Shown here: piece after piece, positions 1 to 9,118 of the stretch
Layout of the letters: every line of letters begins with the position of its first letter
How positions within the stretch are numbered: the first letter of the stretch is position 1
Source of the DNA: Haloarcula amylolytica JCM 13557
GTDB taxonomy: Archaea > Halobacteriota > Halobacteria > Halobacteriales > Haloarculaceae
Assembly (NCBI RefSeq): GCF_000336615.1
Contig: NZ_AOLW01000015.1
Span: 249,971 to 313,970 of the forward strand
Direction of reading: 5' to 3'
DNA: 64,000 nucleotides
Position numbers and translations under genes: made by a program
The notes under the pieces: model-generated
Seen by the model: only the letters and a program-made list of their open reading frames with translations
Told to the model about the DNA's origin: nothing
The model's database searches: none

Positions 1-846
1 GGCCTCGGCCCGCTCGTCGCCGCAATTCTTCTGCTGGTCGCCGAGTGGCGGACGGTCGCGCTCGTCCTTGGCGTTCCCGCGTTGCTCGCCGCCGTCTACG
101 CCTCGCGAGCGAGTTTCGACGAGACGGCGGCGGTGACGGCCGCAACTGACGGCGGGTCGAAAGCCAGCAGCGGTATCGACTCGCTCGGGGAGTTCCTCAC
201 GGAGAGCAGGCACCTGCTGACAGGGAGCTTCCTGCTCGTGTTCGTCGTCGTCATGTGCTCGGGGCTGTACTACCGCGGCGTCCTCACCTTCCTCCCGGAA
301 CTCCTGCGGGACCTGCCGGGCTTCGAACCGATCCCGATAGAGACGCTGTTACCGCCCGGCGTCCTGTCGGCGCTCGGTATCGAGGCCGGAACGGGCCAGA
401 CGCTCAAGCCACAGGACTACTTCTACGCCGGCCTGTTGCTCATCGGCGTGTTCGGCCAGTACGCCGGCGGGAAACTGAGCGACCGAATTCCCATCGAGTA
501 CGGTATCGCCGGCTCGTTCCTGGTGCTTGCCCTCCTTGCAGTGCTGTTCGTTCCGGTGTCTGCCATGGGATTCGGTCCGTTAGCGGTGCTTGGTGCGCTT
601 CTGGGCGTCGCCCTCTTCGTCGTTCAGCCGATGTATCAGGCCGCAGTCGCGGAGTACACGCCCGCCGGCACGCGCGGACTCTCGTACGGCTACACGTATC
701 TGGGCGTGTTCGGCGTCGGCGCGCTCGGCGGCGGGCTGGCCGGGTCGATTCTGGCCGTTGCGAACGCGACGGCGCTGTTCGGGACGCTCGCCGGCATCGC
801 CCTTGTCGCCGTCCTCGCGGGAACCGCCCTCGCGCGGCGTTCGTGA
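1..846 (+). CDS. MFS transporter, C-terminal part (5' truncated by window edge)
   Basis: The frame is open from base 1 to the stop at 844-846, so the true start lies before the window and 281 codons are visible. The protein is strongly hydrophobic, with about seven predicted membrane helices. A cytoplasmic loop with a GGKLSDR motif matches the conserved loop of major facilitator permeases, and Gly/Ala-rich final helices follow. MFS proteins are secondary carriers of the cytoplasmic membrane, and the substrate cannot be read from this part. The next gene, a glycosyltransferase, starts 70 bases later on the same strand. Family is secure, substrate unknown. Confidence 0.85.
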   Translation, partial: GLGPLVAAILLLVAEWRTVALVLGVPALLAAVYASRASFDETAAVTAATDGGSKASSGIDSLGEFLTESRHLLTGSFLLVFVVVMCSGLYYRGVLTFLPELLRDLPGFEPIPIETLLPPGVLSALGIEAGTGQTLKPQDYFYAGLLLIGVFGQYAGGKLSDRIPIEYGIAGSFLVLALLAVLFVPVSAMGFGPLAVLGALLGVALFVVQPMYQAAVAEYTPAGTRGLSYGYTYLGVFGVGALGGGLAGSILAVANATALFGTLAGIALVAVLAGTALARRS

Positions 847-916
847 CTGCCTGAGACCGGGGACAGGCCGTCGCATCGCTTGCTATTTCTGTCTGTGCGA
901 TGTACCTGCCTCTCAG

Positions 917-1603
917 ATGGACGCCGCAGTCATCGTCCCGGCCTACAACGAGGCGGAGTCGCTGGCCCGCTGTCTGGCTCCCTTCGAGTCACAGCCCGTG
1001 GAACTGGTCGTCGTGGTCGGCGGCGACGACGGCACAGAACAGGTGGCCCGTGACACGCCCTTCGTCGATACTGTCGTTCGGTGCGACGAGGGCGGGGCGG
1101 GAATTGCCCGAAACCGCGGAGCGGCGGCCGCGACAGCGCCGATTCTGCTGTTTACCGACGCCGATACAGTCGTCCCCGAGGACTGGGTCCGCCTGCATCT
1201 CAGGCACTACACCGACGACGAGGTGGTGGGGGTCGGTGGCCCCGCACGCCCGCTCGAAGACAGCCTCAAACACCGCGTGCTGTTCAAACTGCTGTCGGAC
1301 TACTGGTATCGCGTCTCGTGGCCGCTGGGCTTCGTCCAGCAACCGGGCTTCAACTGTAGCTTCCGGGCCGACGCCTTCGAGGCCGCGGGCGGCTTCGACG
1401 AGGACATCCCGTTCATGGAGGACACGGAGCTCTCCTTGCGGATGAAAGAGTACGGCCGAATCGTCTACGACGCCGACTCCTGTGTCGCTACGTCGGCCCG
1501 CAGAGAGGCCGACGAGGGATATCTCTCGCTGTTTGCGAAGTACGTCCGCGGGTACGCGAACCACTACATCCTCCGTCGGGAGTTCGATGCCGACTACTTC
1601 TGA
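917..1603 (+). CDS. Family 2 glycosyltransferase
   Basis: 228 residues. The ATG at 917 is chosen because the family begins directly with the nucleotide-sugar fold (VIVPAYNEAESL at residues 5-16); the frame is open further upstream, but that part does not resemble protein. Visible motifs are the TDADT acid cluster (DxD-type metal/UDP-sugar site, near residue 82) and a FMEDTELSLRMK segment (ED-type catalytic base region, near 170). There is no clear membrane helix, so it is probably a cytoplasmic or peripheral GT-A enzyme. It precedes a GT39-like membrane protein by 42 bases and is likely to act with it in surface glycan assembly. Sugar and acceptor are unknown. Confidence 0.88.
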   Translation: MDAAVIVPAYNEAESLARCLAPFESQPVELVVVVGGDDGTEQVARDTPFVDTVVRCDEGGAGIARNRGAAAATAPILLFTDADTVVPEDWVRLHLRHYTDDEVVGVGGPARPLEDSLKHRVLFKLLSDYWYRVSWPLGFVQQPGFNCSFRADAFEAAGGFDEDIPFMEDTELSLRMKEYGRIVYDADSCVATSARREADEGYLSLFAKYVRGYANHYILRREFDADYF

Positions 1604-1645
1604 GAAGGGTAGCCTTTTCAACGCACACCCCGGAGCAGTGACACG

Positions 1646-3433
1646 ATGAGTAGCTGGCGGTCACTGTCCCGACGTGCTGTCGAACAGGTACGGTCGGATT
1701 TCCGGGACGACCCCTATCTCCGCTACGTGCTCCTGCTGTCGACTGTTATGGTCGGGTTCTGGTTCTGGCACCGCATCCCAAACTTCGCGACCCGTGACGA
1801 GTACAGCCGTCTGCTCGACGCGATGGTCGTCTACGGCTCGCTCCTCGAAGAACCGAGTTTCGAGGGGCTCAAAGCCGGCGTCGAGTGGGGCCGGGCCCCC
1901 TTCGGCGCGACGCTGTACCTCTATGCGCTGGCTATCCTCCCCGTCGTGCTCGTCGCCGCCATCACCGGCGACCTGGGCGCATTCACCACGATTGCCTTCC
2001 CTAGCTGGGAGTTCGGCCACTACGAAGTCTGGGCCGCCACGCCCGAGTGGATATGGACATGGAGTCTGGTCTTCATCCGACTAACCAACGTCGTTGCCGC
2101 ACTCTGTGCCGTCTACCTCACGTACCGCCTCGGCGTTGCAATCGAGGGCCGCAACGCCGGCCGGCTGTCGGCCGTCGTGCTCTCGCTGACCTTCGGCTTC
2201 CTCACCATCTCGAAGGAGGCCGGCGAGGACATGCCGGCGCTCGCGTTCGTCCTGCTGGCGCTGTACCTGCTGGTCCGCTACGTCCAGACGGACGACGGGA
2301 CGCTGTTTCTGGCGGCGAGCGCGGCCGGCGGCGTCGCCATCGCGTTCAAGCTGACGGCCGCGCCGGTCATCCTCCTCATCGGCGTCGCCTTCTTGTTGCG
2401 TGCCCATGCCGCCGACGCACCGCTGATGCAGACGCTGTACCGGCCGAAGCTCCTGCTGAGTGGCGCACTGCTCGGGTTCGTCATGATCATACTCGGGTTC
2501 CCGACCGCGCTCGTGGCGGGGGCCGAACCGTTCATCGAGCGGGTGTTCGGCGGCTCGACCTCGCGGATGAGCCATCCGACGGGCCCCGACGCCCCGATGT
2601 GGTGGTGGTTCCTCCGTGGCTACTTCAGCGCGCTGGGACTGCCGCTGGTTGCCGCGGCCGCGGCCAGCGTCGTGGCGACCGTCGCCGCGTTGCGCGACCG
2701 CGGTTCCGCCTTCCACGGCACCGTCCTCGTTCTGACGGGACTGGTGGCCTACATCGCGATGTTCTCCCAGTGGCACGATTTCCGCGTGCACCACCTCCTG
2801 CCGACGTTCCCGTTCATCGCCTTACTCGTCGGGGGCCGACTGGTGCAACTCCGCGAGCGCTCGTCGTCTCTGGCTCGGCCGGTGATGGCCGTCCTGCTGG
2901 TGACGACGGCCGTCTACGCCGGTATCGGAACGGCACAGTTCGCGTCGATGCCTCGGGACGAGGCGACGGCGTGGCTCGAAGACAACAGCGACGACGGTGA
3001 CGTGGTGGAGACGTATCGCGTCCACATTCAGGACACTGCCGTCCCGCACTCGCTGACCGCCCGACACGTCGCCGGCCAGGACTCTGAAGCGGAGGAAGCG
3101 ATGGCGTGCCCGCGATACATCCAGATCGGGTACCGGGACCTCCTGTATCTCAAGGAGGACACCTACTACCGGAACGGCGATGCACAGGCTACCTACCTCC
3201 GAACCCTCCTGAACGAGGAGTACAACTACCGGATAGCCGCCGAGTTCGGGGAACGGCCGCCGAACTTCGTGCCACAGCGACCGACCCCCGGCTCGTTCAC
3301 CGACCTGCTCCGACTCGGCGTCGTCCCGCACACGGACCAGTTCGCCGACGAGCAGGAACTCGCGGCGAACCAGTACACCCTCATTCTGGAACGTGACGGC
3401 GAGTGCGACACGAGCCGGCATCCGCCGTTCTGA
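1646..3433 (+). CDS. Multi-membrane-span glycosyltransferase, GT39/ArnT-like
   Basis: 595 residues. An N-terminal helix (about residues 28-45) is followed by an extracytoplasmic loop with an RDEYSR motif near residue 50. Its acidic pair is placed like the catalytic D/E of the PMT/ArnT GT-C fold. About ten further helices follow, then a soluble C-terminal part of roughly 140 residues facing outward. Such enzymes transfer sugars from polyprenyl-phosphate donors on the outer face of the membrane. The neighbours are a GT2 enzyme upstream and a convergent glycan operon downstream, consistent with lipid-linked sugar handling in S-layer or archaellin glycosylation. Donor and acceptor are not determined. 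Confidence 0.75.
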   Translation: MSSWRSLSRRAVEQVRSDFRDDPYLRYVLLLSTVMVGFWFWHRIPNFATRDEYSRLLDAMVVYGSLLEEPSFEGLKAGVEWGRAPFGATLYLYALAILPVVLVAAITGDLGAFTTIAFPSWEFGHYEVWAATPEWIWTWSLVFIRLTNVVAALCAVYLTYRLGVAIEGRNAGRLSAVVLSLTFGFLTISKEAGEDMPALAFVLLALYLLVRYVQTDDGTLFLAASAAGGVAIAFKLTAAPVILLIGVAFLLRAHAADAPLMQTLYRPKLLLSGALLGFVMIILGFPTALVAGAEPFIERVFGGSTSRMSHPTGPDAPMWWWFLRGYFSALGLPLVAAAAASVVATVAALRDRGSAFHGTVLVLTGLVAYIAMFSQWHDFRVHHLLPTFPFIALLVGGRLVQLRERSSSLARPVMAVLLVTTAVYAGIGTAQFASMPRDEATAWLEDNSDDGDVVETYRVHIQDTAVPHSLTARHVAGQDSEAEEAMACPRYIQIGYRDLLYLKEDTYYRNGDAQATYLRTLLNEEYNYRIAAEFGERPPNFVPQRPTPGSFTDLLRLGVVPHTDQFADEQELAANQYTLILERDGECDTSRHPPF

Positions 3434-3469
3434 GCCGTTTTCTCGACTTCCCGCTCCGTTTTCCGCCGA

Positions 3470-4492
3470 CTACTCCGTCGTCAATGACGTGACATCGAGT
3501 CGAACGGAGGGATACCAGCCCGCGAGCGAGGGTAGGTAAATACTGAGGAACCGGTCGACGAAGATGATGGGGATGATGACCTCCGCCGGAATGCCCAGCG
3601 CGACGAACACCGCCGTCGCCGTCGCCTCGGTGATGCCGATGCCGCCGGGCGTCAGCGGCAGGAGTGTCACGGTGTACGCGACCAGAAGATACAGCGGCAA
3701 CGCGACCAGCGGTTCGAACGCGACGCCGAAACTCCCCAGCAGCAGGCCGACGCGGACGCCGGGCGCGAGCACGAGGTCGACGGCCCAGCCGACCGCGTAG
3801 CGGAGCCACACTGCCGGCTCGCTCGCGAGCGACCGAAACGTCGTGGTCGAACTGTCAGTAAATTCGAGCAGGCCGTCGAGCCGCGCCGCGAGTCCCTCAC
3901 CGACGCGTGGAACCCGGACCGCGACTCCCGACAGCCAGCCGATGAGCCGATCCAGATAGGAGAGATTGAGGCCGCCAAACAGTATCGCGAGGCCGGCCGC
4001 GAAGTAGAGACTTGTCGCAAGCGCCAATAGCAAAATTAGTTCGAGCCGGAGCAGTGGAATCGCCAAAATAAGGCCTGCAGTCGCCGCGACACCGTAGTAG
4101 ATCGCGAAGATGCTTGTGTGAAGCGCCGACGCCGCGGCGGCGTCGCTGTAGGCCATTCCGGTCTGGCTCCGGAGGACGAACGGCGCGGCCAGCCGTCCCG
4201 AGAGCCGCGAGGGGAGCAACTGATTGACGAAGTTCACGATGAGCGTCGTCCCGGCGGCTGTCCGGAATTGAACCGGTGCGAGCGGGGTGATCACCGCGTA
4301 CCACGAGTAGACCCGGCCACAGATGCCGAGGACGCTGATAGCAAGGATAGCGAGGACCGTCTCGCTATCGACACCGGCGAGCAGGTCGACCGCGCTGGCG
4401 ATGTCGAACTGGGTGAGCAGCCACGCCAGCGCAACGACGGCGAGACCGTACTGGGCGACCGTGATCCCCAGATCACGAGCCCGGCTCGTCAC
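3470..4492 (-). CDS. Flippase-like integral membrane protein (LPG synthase TM domain, AglD-like C-terminal type)
   Basis: 340 residues when started at GTG 4492, whose GTGA overlaps the stop of the upstream deacetylase (4489-4491), a typical translational coupling. The long open frame before this codon does not look like protein. The protein has eight or so hydrophobic helices and the LLPSRLSGRLAAPFVL segment and a Pro/Gly-rich TPGGIGITEA motif of the PF03706 family. Members include the membrane halves of AglD and bacterial LPG synthase, and several are thought to flip lipid-linked sugars. It is the last gene of a four-gene operon (GT2, DUF2304, deacetylase, this one). Family is secure, the flipping role inferred. 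Confidence 0.8.
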   Translation of the reverse strand: MTSRARDLGITVAQYGLAVVALAWLLTQFDIASAVDLLAGVDSETVLAILAISVLGICGRVYSWYAVITPLAPVQFRTAAGTTLIVNFVNQLLPSRLSGRLAAPFVLRSQTGMAYSDAAAASALHTSIFAIYYGVAATAGLILAIPLLRLELILLLALATSLYFAAGLAILFGGLNLSYLDRLIGWLSGVAVRVPRVGEGLAARLDGLLEFTDSSTTTFRSLASEPAVWLRYAVGWAVDLVLAPGVRVGLLLGSFGVAFEPLVALPLYLLVAYTVTLLPLTPGGIGITEATATAVFVALGIPAEVIIPIIFVDRFLSIYLPSLAGWYPSVRLDVTSLTTE

Positions 4493-5346
4493 GGCGTCTC
4501 GCCCCTGTGTAGCCGTGTCGCGACCGTTTCGCCATCCGCCAGCACCGCCCGCGCGGTCGTGAACTCGAAGTCCTGCTGCAATATCCGCTCGACGGCCCGT
4601 CGCATCCAGTCGCCGGTCCTGACGTACACCCGTGTCGGCACTCCCTCGACAGCCGGCAGGTCCACCAGTTCCCACGGGTGGACGTACAGCATCGGCGTGA
4701 TGCCCCGGCGGGCCAGCAGCTTCATGCCCAGAACCGTGTACCGCGGGCCGAAAAACCGGAGCCAGGTCCCGGTGAGGGGCAACTGCAGGCCGGGCATGAC
4801 GCTCGCCGGGAACTCCGTAATGGTGTCCGGCGCGTTCGGACGGACCGCCGTCGCTGGAACCGGCTCGTGGACGTCGTACTCGCCGCCGTACCACCCCGGA
4901 ATCGACCGGCTCGAGACGACGCTCGAGTCGTACGTGTACCCGGTGTCGGAAAGCAGGTCGAAGTGGTCGTCAGTGATGTCGAAGGCGGGCGCACGGAACC
5001 CGGAGACCTGCTCGTTGGTGACCTGCTCCAGCACGTCCTTCGACTGGCTCAGTTCCGCTCGTCTCCCGTCGCTGTCGAGGTCCGAAAGCAACTGGTGGGT
5101 GTGCGTGTGCGAGGCGATTTCCAGACCCGAGTCAGCGAGCGCCTGCACGGCGTCGGGGTGGGACTGGGCGACTGACGACACCACGAACGCGGTCGCAGTC
5201 GCGTCGTACTCCGCGAGCATCTCCCTGAAAAACCGGCCGCCGTCGAGGCCGACGCCGTCGCGGTCAGTCGTCCCCGACGCGCTCCGGTAGGCCGGTGTCT
5301 GGGTGAACAGTTCGAAATCTATCGACAGCACCGCGCGATTACTCAT
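4489..5346 (-). CDS. Polysaccharide deacetylase family (NodB fold) protein
   Basis: 285 residues. The NodB motifs are present in order: SIDFE near the N terminus (catalytic/metal Asp), an ASHTHTH motif near residue 75 giving the two metal-binding His, and an RAPAFDIT motif near 115. The enzyme should remove an N- or O-acyl group from a glycan using a divalent metal. No signal peptide is visible, so it probably acts on cytoplasmic lipid-linked intermediates. It overlaps the DUF2304 gene by eight bases and the flippase-like gene by four, indicating one operon. The natural substrate is unknown. Confidence 0.85.
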   Translation of the reverse strand: MSNRAVLSIDFELFTQTPAYRSASGTTDRDGVGLDGGRFFREMLAEYDATATAFVVSSVAQSHPDAVQALADSGLEIASHTHTHQLLSDLDSDGRRAELSQSKDVLEQVTNEQVSGFRAPAFDITDDHFDLLSDTGYTYDSSVVSSRSIPGWYGGEYDVHEPVPATAVRPNAPDTITEFPASVMPGLQLPLTGTWLRFFGPRYTVLGMKLLARRGITPMLYVHPWELVDLPAVEGVPTRVYVRTGDWMRRAVERILQQDFEFTTARAVLADGETVATRLHRGETP

Positions 5347-5725
5347 CCTGCTTGTCCTCGGTCTGTAGCTGGTGTTCCTCCAGTTCGCTCCGGAGGAGGC
5401 TCAGCTCCTCGTTCAGCCGCGACAGCCGGTCGTACATATGTCCGATGCGGTTGAGCAGGTACGTCACTGCCACGAACAGCGTCAGGTTCGAGATGACGAG
5501 GATAGCTCGGGCTTTCAGTTCCAGCCCCAGCAGCCGCGCCACGACCTCGAACACGTTGGGGACGATGGCGACGACGATGAGCCCCGCGCCGAGCAACAGC
5601 GACATCACGAACAGCTCTAGCGATTCGCGTTCGCTTCTGACGATGATGTACCCGTTCGCGAGGAAGGCCAGCCCGACGACCAGCGACAGGAGGTTGACCA
5701 GTGAGTAGTCGAATCCAAAGACCAT
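5339..5725 (-). CDS. DUF2304 small membrane protein
   Basis: 128 residues with three or four predicted helices in the first 95 residues. The C-terminal amphipathic, coiled-coil-like tail is rich in Leu, Glu and Arg (RLNEELSLLRSELEEHQ). This layout and its position two bases after a GT2 gene match DUF2304 proteins, which in bacteria and archaea commonly sit beside dolichol-phosphate-type glycosyltransferases and may act as membrane partners. It overlaps the next gene by eight bases. The function is not established experimentally as far as I know. Confidence 0.8.
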   Translation of the reverse strand: MVFGFDYSLVNLLSLVVGLAFLANGYIIVRSERESLELFVMSLLLGAGLIVVAIVPNVFEVVARLLGLELKARAILVISNLTLFVAVTYLLNRIGHMYDRLSRLNEELSLLRSELEEHQLQTEDKQDE

Positions 5726-5727
5726 GA

Positions 5728-6402
5728 TTAGCGAAAGAGGAGGACGCGAAACACCGTGTCAGTCATGCGTAGCGGGTAGAGCACGAGCGTGTCGAGGCTG
5801 AACTGCGACTCGCCCTCGTCCCGGATCGGCATCTCTATCGATACTTCTTCGATTCGGTGGCCGCGCTGGGCTGCATCGAGCGTCTGTTCGACCGCCCAGT
5901 GGTTGTCCGAGCGGTGGAGGATGTCCTGTAGCGCCGACACGCGGTAGACGCGGAAGCCGCTGGTCACGTCGGTGATGTCGATGCCGCCGAGTTTGCGGAC
6001 GACGGTCGTGAAGAAGGTGATTCCCAGCCGCCTGATGAGCGGGTAGTCGTCGATGCTCTCGTTCAGATAGCGGCTGCCGATGACCATGTCCGCGTCCGCG
6101 GCGTGGTCAAGCAGGGTCGGAATCTTCTCCGGGTCGTGTTGCCCGTCGGCGTCGACCTGCACGACGAAGTCGTAGTCGTGGCGGATCGCGTACTGGTAGC
6201 CCGTCCTGACGGCTCCGCCGACGCCGGTGTTAAAGACGTGTGTGACGACGTGTGCGCCGTGCTCGCGAGCGATGGCCGCGGTGTCGTCCGACGACCCGTC
6301 GTCGACGACGACCACCTCGTCGACGTAGCGGCTCGTTCCGTCGATCACCGACCCGATGGTGGACGACTCGTTGTACGCGGGGATGACGGCGACTGTTCGC
6401 AC
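5728..6402 (-). CDS. Family 2 glycosyltransferase, dolichyl-phosphate-sugar synthase type
   Basis: 224 residues from GTG 6402. The upstream open frame is rejected because the family starts with the VAVIPAYNE strand at residues 4-12. Motifs visible are VDDGSSDDT (residues about 37-45) and QVDADGQHD (DxD metal site near 90), with no C-terminal helix pair, so membrane association probably comes through the DUF2304 partner encoded next. The enzyme likely loads a sugar onto a polyprenyl phosphate. It is the first gene of the minus-strand glycan operon. Donor sugar unknown. Confidence 0.85.
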   Translation of the reverse strand: MRTVAVIPAYNESSTIGSVIDGTSRYVDEVVVVDDGSSDDTAAIAREHGAHVVTHVFNTGVGGAVRTGYQYAIRHDYDFVVQVDADGQHDPEKIPTLLDHAADADMVIGSRYLNESIDDYPLIRRLGITFFTTVVRKLGGIDITDVTSGFRVYRVSALQDILHRSDNHWAVEQTLDAAQRGHRIEEVSIEMPIRDEGESQFSLDTLVLYPLRMTDTVFRVLLFR

Positions 6403-6588
6403 TGGTGGAAACGCCGCTAGCAGCGAACTTAGAATTGTCGTTCCGTGAACCCGTTCCGCCGTGGTCCCCTCGCTCGCGTTCGACCGAGTAAGGCACGACA
6501 AACCGACCGCAGTGACGGTTGCTGGTAAATAACATGGTTCATCATGAACATGGTAAGAATGAAAACACACCGCGCGGTACGTACTGGC

Positions 6589-7011
6589 ATGAGTGTCGAG
6601 CAGGAGCAGACGGAACGGACCATCAGGTGTCTGGTGGCGAAAGTCGGACTCGACGGGCACGACCGGGGCGCACACGTCATCGCGCGGGCGCTCCGTGACG
6701 CCGGCTTCGAAGTGATCTACTCGGGGCTACACCGAGCACCCGACGAAGTCGTGCAGGCCGCCGTACAGGAGGACGTGGACGTCGTCGGTATCTCCATCCT
6801 CTCCGGGGCGCACAACACGCTCGTCCCGAAGATTCTCGACGGGCTGAAGGAGTACGACGCGTTCGACGACCGCCTCATCCTCGTCGGCGGCATCGTTCCG
6901 GACGACGACCAAGAGGAACTCCGCGGGCAGGGCGTCGACGAGATCTTCGGCCCGGGCGCGTCGATGGAGGAGATGATCGACTACATCCACGAGAACGCGC
7001 CCGAGCGATGA
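6589..7011 (+). CDS. mcmA2: Methylmalonyl-CoA mutase, cobalamin-binding (small) subunit
   Basis: 140 residues. ATG 6589 gives the usual short N terminus; an earlier in-frame ATG at 6544 would add a poorly supported extension. The DGHDRG sequence (DxHxxG) near residue 22 supplies the lower axial His ligand of adenosylcobalamin, followed by the SILSGAH and GG loops of the B12 Rossmann fold. It pairs with a large catalytic subunit encoded elsewhere to convert methylmalonyl-CoA to succinyl-CoA in propionate and odd-chain metabolism. It overlaps meaB by four bases (ATGA), so the pair is co-translated. Confidence 0.92.
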   Translation: MSVEQEQTERTIRCLVAKVGLDGHDRGAHVIARALRDAGFEVIYSGLHRAPDEVVQAAVQEDVDVVGISILSGAHNTLVPKILDGLKEYDAFDDRLILVGGIVPDDDQEELRGQGVDEIFGPGASMEEMIDYIHENAPER

Positions 7012-8066
7012 GCGACCTCGTCGCTGACCTGCTCGCGGGCAAGCACAGCGCCCTCGCCAGAGTCATCACACAGATAGAGAACCGCTCGCCGGGGTATCGG
7101 GAGATCATCTCCGACCTTCACCAGCACACCGGAACAGCCGACGTTATCGGCGTCACGGGCAGCCCCGGTGCGGGCAAGTCCACGCTGGTCGACAAGGTGG
7201 CGGCGACCTACCGCGAGCAGGGCCAGACCGTCGGCGTCATCGCTATCGACCCGTCCTCGCCGTTCTCCGGTGGCGCAGTGCTCGGCGACCGGATACGGAT
7301 GGCCTCGAACGCGGGCGATATGGACATGTTCTTCCGGTCGATGTCTGCCCGGGGCTCGCTGGGCGGGCTGTCGACGGCGACGACCGACGCCGTGACCGCG
7401 CTGGACGCGTTCGGCAAGGACAAGATCATCGTCGAGACGGTCGGCGCTGGCCAGAACGAGGTCGACATCGTCCGCACCGCCGACACCGTCGCCGTACTGG
7501 TCCCGCCGGGGAGCGGCGACGACGTACAGATGCTCAAAGCCGGTATCCTCGAAATCGGCGACGTGTTCGTGGTCAACAAGGCCGACCTCGACGGAGCCGA
7601 CCGGACGGTCCAGCAACTCCGGGAGATGCTGCAGGGGCGGAGCGGACGGCCGGACTCCGGCCATCACGGCCCGACCGAACTCGCCCCCGAACACGGCGAC
7701 GCGTCCGACGACGACCTCGATGAGGAGGAAGACGAGTCGGAGACGTGGAATCCACCCATCGTTGAGACGGTTGCGAATCGGGGCGACGGCGTCGAGGACT
7801 TCCTGGACGCGCTGGCCAACCACGGGGAATATCTGGACCGAACCGGCCGCCGAGAGGGGCAGGCGCGGGAGCGCTTCGCCGCCGAGATTCGAACCCTCCT
7901 TCGGGAGGACGCCAACGAACTACTGGTCGACGAACTCGACCGCCGCGGCGGTATCGAGCACTACGTCGATGCCGTCATCGAGCGCGACACCGACCCGTAC
8001 ACCGTCGTCGACGAGGTCCTCGCGCCGCTCCGTGCGTGTCTCGACGAGCGCCGCGACGAGAGCTAA
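7008..8066 (+). CDS. meaB: Methylmalonyl-CoA mutase-associated GTPase MeaB
   Basis: 352 residues. The G3E-family GTPase shows Walker A GSPGAGKST near residue 50, the DPSSPFSGGA base-sensing loop, ETVGAGQNEVD (switch region) and NKADLD as the guanine-specificity motif. MeaB loads and protects adenosylcobalamin on methylmalonyl-CoA mutase. An unusual acidic, probably disordered insert (about residues 215-245, rich in Asp and Glu) separates the GTPase core from the C-terminal dimerisation helices. Its start overlaps the mutase small subunit stop, fitting a chaperone made with its client. Confidence 0.93.
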   Translation: MSDLVADLLAGKHSALARVITQIENRSPGYREIISDLHQHTGTADVIGVTGSPGAGKSTLVDKVAATYREQGQTVGVIAIDPSSPFSGGAVLGDRIRMASNAGDMDMFFRSMSARGSLGGLSTATTDAVTALDAFGKDKIIVETVGAGQNEVDIVRTADTVAVLVPPGSGDDVQMLKAGILEIGDVFVVNKADLDGADRTVQQLREMLQGRSGRPDSGHHGPTELAPEHGDASDDDLDEEEDESETWNPPIVETVANRGDGVEDFLDALANHGEYLDRTGRREGQARERFAAEIRTLLREDANELLVDELDRRGGIEHYVDAVIERDTDPYTVVDEVLAPLRACLDERRDES

Positions 8067-8173
8067 CTTCGGAACTGTCGCGTTTGCGGAACCATGTTTG
8101 CCCGGGCCGATAGCGACAGTTATCTGACGTTCTTCCAGCATGTATAACACACTCCGGGCCCCAAGATGTCAGT

Positions 8174-9115
8174 ATGAGACTCCGCAAGGCGCTCGGGGCG
8201 GTCGTTGGTGCGGTCGGCGCGACAGCCGCTGCCAACCGCGTACTGCAGTCGCGGGCCGGCGCGTTCGAACCGATGCTCGACGGGGAACAGGGGACGTACC
8301 GCTGGCGCGGGTTCGATATCGCGTACACTGAAGCCGGGGACCCGTCGGACCCGGACCTCGTGTTGTGCCACGGCATCAACGCCGCTGCCAGCAATCACGA
8401 GTTCCACACGGTGTTCGACACGCTGGCTGAGGACTACCATGTCATCGCCCCGGACCTGCCGGGATTCGGGCACACCGACCGGCCGCCGTTGCTGTACTCG
8501 GCCTCGCTGTACACGGCGTTCGTACGAGATTTCATTGAGGACACCACCACGGACGCGACCGTCGTCGCGTCGTCGCTGACCGGGGCCTACGCCGCCAGCG
8601 CGGCACAGGAAGTCGACGTCAAGGAACTCATCCTCATCTGCCCGACAGACAGTTCGATGGGGAGTCGCAACGTCGGACTCCGCTCGCTGCTCCGCGCGCC
8701 TGTCGTCGGCGAGGCCATCTACAACCTTACCGTCTCGAAACCCTCCATCCGGCACTTCCACGCCGACCACGGCTACTACGACATGGACAATCTCACCGAG
8801 GACGTCGTCGACTACGAGTGGCAGAGCGGCCACCAGCCCGGCGCGCGGTTCGCGCCGGCGTCGTTCGTCTCCGGCTTCCTCGACCCGGACGCCGACCTCG
8901 GTGAAACACTGGCCAGCCTCGACGTGCCCGTGACGCTGGTGTGGGGTGAGGACGCCGACATCACGCCGCTGTCGGAGGGTCGCAACCTGGCCGACCAGGC
9001 GGACGCGATGCTCGTCGTGTTCGGTGACTCGCTGCTCCTGCCCCACGTCGAACACCCCGGTGAGTTCGTCGACGTGGTCCGCGACAGAGTGACTTCGGTA
9101 ACGGTCGAGAACTGA
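8174..9115 (+). CDS. Alpha/beta hydrolase
   Basis: 313 residues. The hydrolase core starts near residue 45 (LVLCHGINAAASN oxyanion loop), with PDLPGFG in the cap approach, a nucleophile elbow VVASSLTGA, an acid in EDADITPL and a histidine in LPHVEHP near residue 295. The elbow is atypical: it reads A-S-S-L-T instead of G-x-S-x-G, so the nucleophile should be the second Ser, but this is less certain than usual. The hydrophobic N terminus (about residues 8-22) may be a membrane anchor or signal. Substrate unknown; it could be an esterase or a haloperoxidase-like hydrolase. Confidence 0.8.
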   Translation: MRLRKALGAVVGAVGATAAANRVLQSRAGAFEPMLDGEQGTYRWRGFDIAYTEAGDPSDPDLVLCHGINAAASNHEFHTVFDTLAEDYHVIAPDLPGFGHTDRPPLLYSASLYTAFVRDFIEDTTTDATVVASSLTGAYAASAAQEVDVKELILICPTDSSMGSRNVGLRSLLRAPVVGEAIYNLTVSKPSIRHFHADHGYYDMDNLTEDVVDYEWQSGHQPGARFAPASFVSGFLDPDADLGETLASLDVPVTLVWGEDADITPLSEGRNLADQADAMLVVFGDSLLLPHVEHPGEFVDVVRDRVTSVTVEN

Positions 9116-9118
9116 GTG

